From Wyeomyia smithii (lineage: Eukaryota; Arthropoda; Insecta; Diptera; Culicidae), in assembly GCF_029784165.1 (NCBI RefSeq), contig NC_073696.1, forward strand, positions 264,336,760 through 264,400,759: a stretch of DNA of 64,000 nucleotides, read 5' to 3'. This document shows positions 1 through 9,945 of this stretch, piece after piece (within the stretch, counting starts at the first letter, position 1; the number at the start of each line of letters is the position of its first letter). The notes under the pieces are model-generated. The model worked only from the letters and a program-made list of their open reading frames with translations, was not told the origin of the DNA and ran no database searches. Position numbers and translations under genes: made by a program.

Positions 1-3000
1 AGGTAAGGGCAAGTTTCAACTGGAAATAGAAGAGCAAAACAAAAGAGAAACCAGAGAAAATCAAAAGTAAAGTTGAAATAGATAAAGGAAATCCATAGAA
101 AAATAATTGAGGATAACAGGACTCAAGTATAGGCAAAATAGGAAAGAAAAATAATATTGAGCTCTAAAGTAGTGAAATGAAATGGAAGTAAAATCAGATA
201 TACAATAAAAGAAGAAAGTGGGCAATTTAAAAATGAAATGACATCTGGTATGCGTATTTCCGTCAACATTTTTTTATTTTTCATTAAGACTTATCTTTGT
301 CAGATGAATGTAATTGTATGAAAAAATAATATAAAAAAAATAAAATTCCTACATATTCAACAAGGAAAGAATAAGTAACTGCAAGGTTACTGAGTCTACT
401 TTAGCACTACTTGAGGTCGTGGGTTCTAATCCTAGTACAATCAAGTTATTCGATGTCTTCCTGCTCTTTGATTCCTACAATACTGAATTTCTCTTGATAA
501 ATATTTTTCCAAAAAAGTTTTTCTGATCCCCAACAGATGAGAGAGATTTCATATACTAGCCAGTTTATAAACATGAAACATGCTGAAGAACAATATTAAC
601 ACTGAATACAGAATCAACATTCTGATGAAAAGCAAAAGCAATTGCTCACTTGAGGAACATCCTGTCTGCTGCTGCTAAACGGCATATTTTTAACGATTGT
701 TCCGAAATGTATAAGCGATGCATGCGAGATAAGAAATAATCATCAAGTTTATTATCAGTTAAAGAAATACTGCAAATTCTGTTGTTTATGTCCTATATTG
801 ACGCTCAGGAGTAATCAGCCAACCTGCAACGATATCCCGTGCCTTCCTATTCATCCCAAATCCAAAAAGTCTAATCAGGTCTCGTACAGAAATTTTCATC
901 CTTGAATAGAATTCTAGCCACGGCATTCACAGTTCGTACGTGTTTTCCGGTAAGGCGCAAAAAGGACCAAATTTGGTCACTCGTAGCCACCTAGGATGAA
1001 CCATTTTCTATTGCAAAACTGGAAACTTATAATCCAGTTGTACATGGGTACCGAAAAGCCATCGCCCATCGCCATCGTTCAAAGCGGCTAGACCTTGGGT
1101 TTCGGGTTTCTAATTTTCAATCACGCCGACAAAAACATGCGAAAGACGGCAGCAGAATTCCGATTGAGTCTGCAGCAGTTCCGCATCCGGGGCACTTCCG
1201 CCTACTTGCACGTACAGTCCTTGCCGATTGAATGGTAGCATAAAACTTGCCGTCGACGCGAGGAAATCAAAGCACATATCTTCAAGGTCACACAGCCGGA
1301 ATCCTAAATTGGATTATCAATTTTTGTCCCGAATCGTGCCGCCGCCGTCGTGCTTCGCGATACTGTGAAATCTCCAGAGTGCAAGGATGCTGCACTGCGA
1401 TGCTGCAGCACGGGAACTTTCGAGATTTGCTAACCTGATTAGCTAAGGTAAAATTGAAAAAGACGATAATTTCAGTCGGAAAATACGCAGCATTTGTGCA
1501 GCGGAACGATTTAGACACTTTTTTGCACCGTTTGCCGGGAGAGAGGAAAAAATTGAAGAAATTCAATTTAACTTAAAACTATAATGAAACTTTCTCTGTC
1601 GCCAACTGGGACTTTGATATATTATTTTGCATTCGAGATGTTCATAGTGATGTTGCAATTTTCGGCCCAAAGTTGCGTTTTAGGTTATACGATTGATTGT
1701 GATGAAACGTTGCTAAGTAATTATCGGCTTAGCAGTACAAAATCACTCAACTGTCTAATTGTTTGCTCGCGCCGACGCTTGGCTGAGTGCGTTAATTGCA
1801 CGGGAAGGAACATAAAAAAACTTTCCCACTTCAAATTGCGTATGATCAAATTTATGTCCCTCGGCGGAGATAACTCGATTAACTCCTACCACTAGAAATA
1901 ATCGTGAATTAAACGCAATCTCGTTTCGAGCAACTACTCCGCCTGCGGAGCTGCGGAATGCCACCCACGGGAGGCGAAGCTGTTAATTTGTTAAGGGGGT
2001 TTCGCACCAGTAGTAGCAAATTTCACACCGCACTGACTTGCTTGTACCTTTGCGCGAGGAAATCTATTTTTCACCAGCAACCGTGTTCGTCTTTTTTTTT
2101 CTGCTCCCTCTTCTCAAAGAGTAGACGCGCGTCCCGTCTTGGTGCGAGGGTAAAAAAACCCCTAAGTAAGACATTAATTTTCTTCTCTCGCCTGCAGCTA
2201 AAGTTTTATGGCCGTCCAGTGGCGACCGAGTGGGGCAATGGTTTTCATTTGCCACCCGTTTCGCACCGTCGTAGACGTCGGTTGGTCGGCTCGCGAGAGG
2301 TTGTAGTCTTTCATAATCTTGAACTTGCTCCTGCCTGTCCGTTTGATGCTGCCACCAGCAGGTTCTGCCCTGTGGTGTCTTACGAGAAAATGAATATGCA
2401 CCGAAGTTTCCTGTGAGAGCACTTACTTTGCTTTGATGGCCACCCGGTGCTGTGGCTTGGCTGGACTGATTTACGGCCGTATGGGTCAACGTCATAGTTA
2501 ACCCAGTCAACTTGGTTTCGTAAAGGAGCAGGCAGGGAGCAATTGGAGTGCTGTGAATAAGTGAGATGAACTGGTTTGTGGTCGTGCATCTGCACCAACG
2601 ACTCCGAATGGCTGGTCGGCTGTAGCTACATATCAAGTTTATAACTTACTTGATGACATTGATGAACGATTCGGGTTGATAAATTGTGAACTGGTGACTC
2701 TTGAGGGATTGTTTTGAGGAGTTCAGAAGTTGGGACCGTGTTCTAATCACGATAGTCATGCTACAAAATTATATAGAAGAGCGAAGCACGTGGCTGTCGT
2801 GTAACGTTTACGTTAAATTATTGCCAGCAGGTACCATTCTGTCATGTCAAGAATTATTGCTGTTGATTACTGAAAAATGTGTTCAAATTACTGCTTTTAC
2901 CCATGTTTGGAAGAAGAGCGTTGAACTTGTTTTTAATTTTATGAAAAAAATTTTATAAAGAAGTCATAGAATTCCAAATTAAAATCTTAAATTTGAAAAA

Positions 3001-3110
3001 CAGAGATTTCCAAAATGAAGAAACTTAAGAATATAAGACAGCAAAAATCAAGCGATTAGAAGATTTAAGTAAACCAGAAATGAAGCACCGGAATCCCTAT
3101 TAACAAAATA
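1..3110. other. unassigned AT-rich spacer
   Basis: No gene is recognised here. Open frames are short (under about 200 codons), overlap on both strands and show no domain. The part from about 1000 to 2700 is less AT-rich and could be intronic or regulatory DNA of a gene outside the window, but nothing in the sequence proves it. Confidence 0.5.
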
Positions 3111-3175
3111 ACAGGAGGGTTGTGTGCAAAGCCACGACCGCAAGGTTGAAGTAGAATACTTTTACTAGAAAGATA
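3111..3175. repeat. copy of a short dispersed repeat
   Basis: This block and 28583-28640 share a recognisable core: an aggagggt start, then an acgaccgca motif about 25 bases later, then agaatac or cgtattc before an AT-rich tail. The two copies lie 25 kb apart in the same orientation. No terminal structure or coding capacity is visible, so the repeat class is unknown. Confidence 0.4.
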
Positions 3176-3288
3176 ACCCGGCTGCTTGCATGTCAGTCAT
3201 TTTTTCTAGTAAATAAACGTTAACTAATCAGATCAATCAAATTTTGCGCTTCAACAAGGGTTGACCATTTTCAATAATATAGTACAGC

Positions 3289-3552
3289 GTCGTACACAAA
3301 TTACGTAACGCTAAAAACCTAGATTTTCGACCCCCTCCCCCCTTATGTAACGATAAGTAACGTCCGAAATGACTCCCCCTCAAAAATTACGTAACGCTAG
3401 ACAACCTGCCACCCCCCCCCCAAATGTGCAATTTTGAGCAAACATCACAGTTACGTAACGGCCTCAACTACCCCCACCTCCCCCATATGTAACAATTAGT
3501 AACGCAGACTCGACCCCCTTCCCCTTCATGCGTTACGTAATTTGTGTACGAC
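3289..3552. mobile_element. MITE-like palindromic element with 23-bp perfect TIRs
   Basis: The first 23 bases (3289-3311) are the exact reverse complement of the last 23 (3530-3552). The interior is a chain of degenerate units in which C-rich stretches alternate with the motif acgtaacg or agtaacg. There is no ORF. A target-site duplication is not clear. Flanking DNA resembles parts of the promoter-like module at 4019-4420, which suggests the element inserted into another copy of that module. The TIR alone supports a non-autonomous DNA transposon; its superfamily is unknown. Confidence 0.7.
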
Positions 3553-4018
3553 ACCCAAGTTGCTTGTCATGGTCGGGGCTTGACAATTTTTAAATTTTGA
3601 GAAGAAATTTTTCCAGATGTCGTGCTCATGACTAAAGGAAAAGATAATTAAGTACGTTCTGAGACACGGAAATTAAGTAAAATTTATAACTTTTACAAAT
3701 TTAAAAATGTGAATTACCTCATTAGAAAATGTTAACTCTTCAATCAAGTTTTTATTTCATCCTGAAAAGGACAATTTGTTGTTCAATTTAGTATCGGATA
3801 AGATGCCGATCACATCTTTGTGTTATCGCTGACAGTGCGAACAAAGTATTCGTTGTGATAAAGTTAACAGTGAAATGCTCACGTGTAGTCAAAATGAGTC
3901 AACTTTTCATTGAATGCATTTACTAGTACCCACTATCGTACAGAGACTGCATTTCACTAAAGTGCCTCACTGCATCAGCCTCTATCGATGCTGAGATCCG
4001 ATGCAACTTTTACGCTAT

Positions 4019-4420
4019 CCATAGCCATGCCACAGTTGTGGCCGCTATACGCTGCTATTGGTATCCACTGTCCCTGCATCAGCTGACCAGCTGCTATCGT
4101 TGCTGGAATCCACTGCAACCAGTGCGCTATCCATTGCTACGCCACAGCTGTGTCCGCTTTCCGCCATCGCTGGTATCCACTGCACTGCTAGTGCTGCTGC
4201 TAAGGTAGGACGACTGCTATTGTCACTGTCTAGAACTATTATGAGCGGCTTCGGCTGAAACAGGCTCTTATATAGGCCAAATAGCATGTTTTAAATTGCG
4301 AGGTATATGATTCTGTCGACCGTGCTTGGGAAGCAATCATATAACGACCAATCAGTGGTCGAATTTTTCGTTTTGACAAGGCTTGACTATTTCCAATAGT
4401 ACAATAGTTTGAATAATAAA
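4019..4420 (-). promoter_or_regulatory. promoter-like repeated module, copy 1
   Basis: Read on the minus strand this has an inverted CCAAT box (ccaatcag on the plus strand at 4348-4355), then a TATA-like tatataagag (4266-4275), then a conserved cctgtttcagccg start-site-like segment, then a run rich in cag, gat and gca triplets with no convincing ORF. A second copy on the plus strand lies at 34321-34990, interrupted by a MITE, and a third partial copy at 31960-32075. The conserved CCAAT/TATA layout suggests a real former promoter. What it drove is not visible. Histone promoters carry such boxes, but that link is only inferred from the neighbouring histone remnants. Confidence 0.4.
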
Positions 4421-5054
4421 ATTACAATTATCTTCTTTTTGGAAGAATCTTAGAAAATTTTCCAATCTATTGCTACAAGAACGAAGGAAATCCATCGAAT
4501 ACTAACCGATTTATTAGCATTTGAAATTGGACATATTTTTCACTTTTTTCGGTTTTAGATTTTCATTTTACATCCCTATGTAGCCAAACTTCCTGAGAGA
4601 AGTATTCTACTTCAAAATTACAAGTGTCCATAAAATTGGCAAGTGAACAAACTCAAAGAATATAGAAATCTTCGAATGCAAGAGTTCTACGAGTCCAAGA
4701 GTAAAATATCTTTAAATCCAAACTCTCAAGGATCAGACAATCTATAAATCTCAATAAATAAAACATCATCAGGAACCATATCTAAAATCATATACAAAAA
4801 GTTAATCCAGGAATTTATAAGAAGAGAATTAAAAAGAATCCAACAACCAATAGATCCATAGATACGACAGCGTAATAGAGGAATGAAACATCGGAAATTA
4901 ACAACTTAGGAACCCAGAAATTCAATAAAATGAAAGCTCAATCAAAATGCTCACAAATCCACGAGAAAATCTGTAATTGTAGAAATCAGAGACACTCTTC
5001 TGCAAGTCAAAAGATAAAAATTGAAAAATGACAAAAGTAGAACAATAAAAATTG
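4421..5054. other. unassigned AT-rich spacer
   Basis: Very AT-rich sequence with no ORF or repeat that I recognise. It leads into the first heptanucleotide array, and its last 100 bases already contain degenerate aaaagac-like words. Confidence 0.5.
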
Positions 5055-5520
5055 AAAAAGACAAAAGACAAAAGACAAAAAACAAAAGACAAAAGACAAA
5101 AGACAAAAGACAAAAGACAAAAGACAAAAGACAAAAGACAAAAGACAAAAGACAAAAGACAAAAGACAAAAGACAAAAGGCAAAAGACAAAAGACAAAAG
5201 ACAAAAGACAAAAGACAAAAGACAAAAGACAAAAGACAAAAGACAAAAGACAAAAGACAAAAGACAAAAGACAAAAGACAAAAGACAAAAGACAAAAGAC
5301 AAAAGACAAAAGACAAAAGACAAAAGACAAAAACAAAAGACAAAAGACAAAAGACAAAAGACAAAAGACAAAAGACAAAAGACAAAAGACAAAAGACAAA
5401 AGACAAAAGACAAAAGACAAAAGACAAAAGACAAAAGACAAAAGACAAGAGACAAAAGACAAAAGAAAAAAGACAAAAGACAAAAGACAAGAGATAAAAG
5501 ACAAAAGACCAAAGACAAAA
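5055..5520. repeat. tandem array of the 7-bp unit AAAAGAC
   Basis: About 65 nearly perfect copies of a heptanucleotide, with occasional variants such as a lost base near 5330 or a G for A. It forms long Lys/Arg/Gln/Thr/Asp-rich or Phe/Leu/Cys-rich frames on the two strands that are artefacts of a 7-bp period (7 is not a multiple of 3, so every frame stays open). Confidence 0.95.
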
Positions 5521-5636
5521 TTCAGACAGTAAGAAAACAGAAAACAGAAGACAAAATAAAATAAAAAGATTAAAAATGAAATAAGTACAAAGCAACAAGA
5601 AGAAAAGAACAAAGCAATAACTAAGAAGTATAAAAT

Positions 5637-6222
5637 TGAGAAGAGAGAAAAGAGAAAAGAAAAAACGAAATGAAAGAAAGAAGAGAGAAGAAAGAAGATA
5701 GAATAGAGAAGAGAGAAAAAAGAAAGAGAAGAGAAGAGAGAAGAGAGGAGGAGAAAGAGATAAAAGAGAAGAGATAAGAGTGAAGAGAGAAGAGAGAAAA
5801 GAGAAGAGAGAAGAGAGAAGCGAGAAGAGAGAAGAGAGAAGAGAGAAGAGAGAAGCGAGAAGAGAGAAGAGAGAAGAGAGAAGAGAGAAGAGAGAAGAGA
5901 GAAGAGAGAAGAAAGAAGATACAATAGAGAAGAAAGAAAAGAGAAGAGAGAAGAGAGAAGAGAGGAGAGAGAGAAGAGAAGAGAAGAGAAAGGAGGAGAA
6001 AGAAGAGAAAACAGAGAAGAGAGAAGAGAGAACAGAGAAGAGAGAAGAGAGAAAAGAGAAGAGAGAAGAGAGAAGAGAGAAGAGAGAAGAGAGAAGAGAG
6101 AGAGAGAAGAGAGAAGAGAGAAAGAGAGAGAGAGAAGAGAGAAGAGAGAAGAGAGAAGAGAGAAGAGAGAAGAGGGAGGAGAGAAGAGAGAGAAGAGAGG
6201 AGAGAGGAGAGAGAAGAGCGAA
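5637..6222. repeat. tandem array of the 7-bp unit AGAGAAG (polypurine)
   Basis: A long, almost pure purine tract on the plus strand built from agagaag heptamers with interspersed variants (gcgag, agagg, agaaa). It follows the AAAAGAC array after about 120 bp of degenerate AG-rich sequence. Polypurine tracts of this length are known to be able to adopt triplex DNA. No coding role is supported, although a Glu/Arg/Lys frame of 149 codons is open. Confidence 0.93.
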
Positions 6223-6237
6223 ACAGTAGAATGTGGA

Positions 6238-8660
6238 AAGTAAAAAATTGAAAAGAAAGTAAAGAGTAAAAGTAAACAGTAAAAAGTAGAAAGTGAAAAG
6301 TGAGAAATTAAAGGTTAAAAGTAAAAAGTAAAATGTAAAAAGTGAAGAGAAAAGAATAGATAGTAAAAAGTAAAAATTAAAAAGTAAAAAAAAAAGTAAA
6401 AAGTAAAAACTAAAAAGTAAGAAGTAAAAAGTAAAAAGTAAAAAGTAAAAGTAAAAACTAAAGTAAAAAGTAAAGAGTAAAAAGTAAAAAGTAAAAAGTA
6501 AAAAGTAAAAAGTAAAAAGTAAAAAGTAAAAAGGAAAAAGGAAAAAGTTAAAAGTAAAAAGTAAAAAGTAAAAGTGAAAAGTAAAAAGTAAAAAGTAAAA
6601 ATTTAAAAAGTAAAAAGTAAAAAGTTAAAAGAAAAAAGTAAAAAGTAAAAAGTAAAAAGTAAAAAGTAAAAAGTAAAAAGTAAAAAGTAAAAAGTAAAAA
6701 GTAAAAAGTAAAAAGTAAAAAGTAAAAAGTAAAAAGTAAAAAGTAAAAAGTAAAAAGTAAAAAGTAAAAAGTAAAAAGTAAAAATTAAAAAGTAAAAAGT
6801 AAAAAGTTAAAAGAAAAAAGTAAAAAGTAAAAAGTAAAAAGTAAAAAGTAAAAAGTAAAAAGGAAAAAGGAAAAAGTTAAAAGTAAAAGTAAAAAGTAAA
6901 AAGTTAAAAGTTAAAAGTAAAAAGTAAAAAGTAAAAAGTAAAAAGTAAAAAATAAAAAGTAAAAAGTAAAAATTAAAAAGTAAAAAGTAAAAAGTTAAAA
7001 GAAAAAAGTAAAAAGTAAAAAGTAAAAAGTAAAAAGTAAAAAGTAAAAAGTAAAAAGTAAAAAGTAAAAAGTAAAAAGTAAAAAGTAAAAAGTAAAAAGT
7101 AAAAAGTAAAAAGTAAAAAGTAAAAAGTAAAAAGTAAAAAGTAAAAAGTAAAAAGTGAAAAGTAAAAAGCAAAAAGTAAAAAGAAAAACGTAAAAAGTGA
7201 AAAGTTAAAAGTAAAAAGTAAAAAGTAAGAAATAAAAAGTAAAAAGTAAAAAGTAACAAGTAAAAAGTAAAAAGTAAAAAGTGAAAAGTAATAAGTAAAA
7301 AGTAAAAAGTAAAAAGTAAAAAGTAAAAAGTAAAAAGTAAAAAGTAAAAAGTAAGAAGTAAAAAGTAAAAATTAAAAAGTAAAAAGTAAAAAGTAAAAAG
7401 TAAAAAGTTAAAAGTAAAAAGTAAAAAGTAAAAAGTAAAAAGTAAAAAGTAAAAAGTAAAAAGTAAAAGTAAAAAGTAAAAAGTAAAAAGTAAAAAGTAA
7501 AAAGTAAAAAGTAAAAAGTAAAAAGTAAAAAAAAAAAATTAAAAAGTAAAAAGTAAAAAGTTAAAAGAAAAAGTAAAAAGTAAAAAGTAAAAAGTAAAAA
7601 GTAAAAAGTAAAAAGTAAAAAGTAAAAAGTAAAAAGTAAAAAGTAAAAAGTAAAAAGTAAAAAGTAAAAAGTAAAAAGTTAAAAGTTAAAAGTAAAAGGT
7701 AAAAAGTAAAAAATAAAAAGTAAAAAATAAAAAGTAAAAAGTCAAAATTAAAAAGTAAAAAGTAAAAAATTAAAAGAAAAAAGTAAAAAGTAAAAAGTAA
7801 AAAGTAAAAAGTAAAAAGTAAAAAGTAAAAAGTAAAAAGTAAAAAGAAAAAAGTAAAAAGTAAAAAGTAAAAAGTAAAAAGTAAAAAGTAAAAAGTAAAA
7901 AGTGAAAAGTAAAAAGCAAAAAGTAAAAAGAAAACCGTAAAAAGTGAAAAGTTAAAAGTAAAAAGTAAAAAGTAAAAAATAAAAAGTAAAAAGTAAAAAG
8001 TAAAAAGTAAAAAGTAAAAAGTAAAAAGTAAAAAGTAAAAAGTAAAAAGTAAAAAGTAAAAAGTGAAAAGTAAAAAGTAAAAAGTAAAAAGTAAAAAGTA
8101 AAAAGTAAAAAGTAAAAAGTAAAAAGTAAAAAGTTAAAAGTTAAAAGTTAAAAGTAAAAAGTAAAAAGTAAAAAGTAAAAAGTAAAAAGTAAAAATTAAA
8201 AAGTAGAAAGTAAAAAGTTAAAAGAAAAAAGTAAAAAGTAAAAAGTAAAAAGTAAAAAGTAAAAAGTAAAAGGTAAAAAGTAAAAAGTAAAAATTAAAAA
8301 GTAAAAAGTTAAAAGTTAAAAGAAAAAAGTAAAAAGTAAAAAGTAAAAAGTAAAAAGTAAAGAGTAAAAAGTAAAAAGTAAAGTAAAAGTAAAAAGTTAA
8401 AAGTTAAAAGTAAGAAGTAAAAAAAGAAAAGTTAAAAGTTAAAAGTAAAAAGTAAAAAGTAAAAGTAAAAAGTAAAAAGTAAATAGTAAAAAGTTAAATG
8501 TTAAAAGTAAGAAGTGAGAAGTAATTAGTCAAAAAATAACAAGTATAAAGTTAAAAGTTATAAGTAGCCAGTAAAAAAAAGAAAGTAAAAAGTTAAAAGT
8601 TAAAAGTTAAAAATAAGTGAAAAGTGAAAGCAAAAGTATAAAGTAAAAATTAAAAATTTA
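6238..8660. repeat. tandem array of the 7-bp unit AAAAAGT with higher-order structure
   Basis: The longest array, about 2.4 kb or roughly 330 units. Variant words (attaaaaagt, gttaaaagaaaaaagt, gcaaaaagt) recur in the same order at about 6600, 6783, 6970, 7537, 7745 and 8190, so blocks of about 185 bp were amplified as a whole. A longer variant string around 7154-7240 recurs at 7902-7985. The last 150 bp are degenerate. Confidence 0.93.
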
Positions 8661-8886
8661 AAAATTCAATTTAAAAAGTAAAAAATAGAAAATAAAAGGT
8701 AAATTGTAAAAAGAGAAATGTAAAAAATTAAAGGCAAAAATATATATAAAAAGAGAAAGGTTCGAGGTACGAGATTTGAAATGTAAGAGGAAAGCGGGAA
8801 AACGTTATATTTAAAGCATAGAAGGTTAAAGGTCAGAGGAAATTGGCCAATGGTAAAAAGAAAAAGGTAAAAGGTTTATGGTAAAT

Positions 8887-9945
8887 GTTTAAAGTTTAAA
8901 GTTTGAAGTTTAAAGTTTAAATTTTAAAGTTTAAAGTTTAAAGTTTAAAGTTTAAAGTTTAAAGTTTAAAGTTTAAAGTTTAAAGTTTAAAGTTTAAAGT
9001 TTAAAGTTTAAAGTTTAAAGTTTAAAGTTTAAAGTTTAAAGTTTAAAGTTTAAAGTTTAAAGTTTAAAGTTTAAAGTTTAAAGTTTAAAGTTTAAAGTTT
9101 AAAGTTTAAAGTTTAAAGTTTAAAGTTTAAAGTTTAAAGTTTAAAGTTTAAAGTTTAAAGTTTAAAGTTTAAAGTTTAAAGTTTAAAGTTTAAAGTTTAA
9201 AGTTTAAAGTTTAAAGTTTAAAGTTTAAAGTTTAAAGTTTAAAGTTTAAAGTTTAAAGTTTAAAGTTTAAAGTTTAAAGTTTAAAGTTTAAAGTTTAAAG
9301 TTTAAAGTTTAAAGTTTAAAGTTTAAAGTTTAAAGTTTAAAGTTTGAAGTTTAAAGTTTAAAGTTTAAAGTTTAAAGTTTAAAGTTTGAAGTTTAAAGTT
9401 TAAAGTTTAAAGTTTAAAGTTCAAAGTTTAAAGTTTAAAGTTTGAAGTTTAAAGTTTAAAGTTTAAAGTTTAAAGTTTAAAGTTTGAAGTTTAAAGTTTA
9501 AAGTTTAAAGTTTAAAGTTTAAAGTTTAAAGTTTAAAGTTTAAAGTTTAAAGTTTAAAGTTTAAAGTTTAAAGTTTAAAGTTTAAGATTTAAAGTTTAAA
9601 GTTTAAAGTTTAAAGTTTAAAGTTTAAAGTTCAAAGTTTGAAGTTTAAAGTTTAAAGTTTAAAGTTTAAAGTTTAAAGTTTAAAGTTTAAAGTTTAAAGT
9701 TTAAAGTTTAAAGTTTAAAGTTTAAAGTTTAAAGTTTAAAGTTTAAAGTTTAAAGTTTAAAGTTTAAAGTTTAAAGTTTAAAGTTTAAAGTTTAAAGTTT
9801 AAAGTTTAAAGTTTAAAGTTTAAAGTTTAAAGTTTAAAGTTTAAAGTTTAAAGTTTAAAGTTTAAAGTTTAAAGTTTAAAGTTTAAAGTTTAAGATTTAA
9901 AGTTTAAAGTTTAATGTTTAAAGTTCAAAGTTTGAAGTTAAAATT
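8887..9945. repeat. tandem array of the 7-bp unit TTTAAAG
   Basis: About 150 copies of a heptanucleotide containing the palindrome tttaaa. Sparse variants (tttgaag, ttcaaag, ttaagat) cluster in the second half, and a variant block near 9580-9645 recurs near 9889-9940. The region between this array and the preceding one (8661-8886) is degenerate, with mixed words of both arrays. Confidence 0.95.

Noticed and set aside
380..450. tRNA gene suggested by ggttctaatcc (B-box-like)
   Set aside because: No convincing A box, acceptor stem or anticodon arm could be folded by eye.
4045..4287. 80-codon Ser/Ala-rich minus-strand frame after the TATA-like box, considered as a histone H1 N-terminus or small secreted protein
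   Set aside because: It starts upstream of the presumed start site, and the second copy of the module shows no matching frame. The triplet-rich sequence alone explains it.
4922..6229. Long open frames (up to 305 codons) encoding Lys/Arg-rich, Glu/Arg-rich or Phe/Leu/Cys-rich proteins
   Set aside because: They are produced by 7-bp tandem repeats, which leave all frames open on both strands. There is no non-repetitive start or domain.
6807..7259. 150-codon Phe/Leu/Tyr-rich minus-strand frame resembling a membrane protein
   Set aside because: It is the translation of the AAAAAGT array and has no independent support.
5055..9945. CRISPR array or telomere repeat
   Set aside because: There are no spacers between repeats, the organism is eukaryotic, and the heptamers do not match known insect telomere units. 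The array is interstitial in this window.
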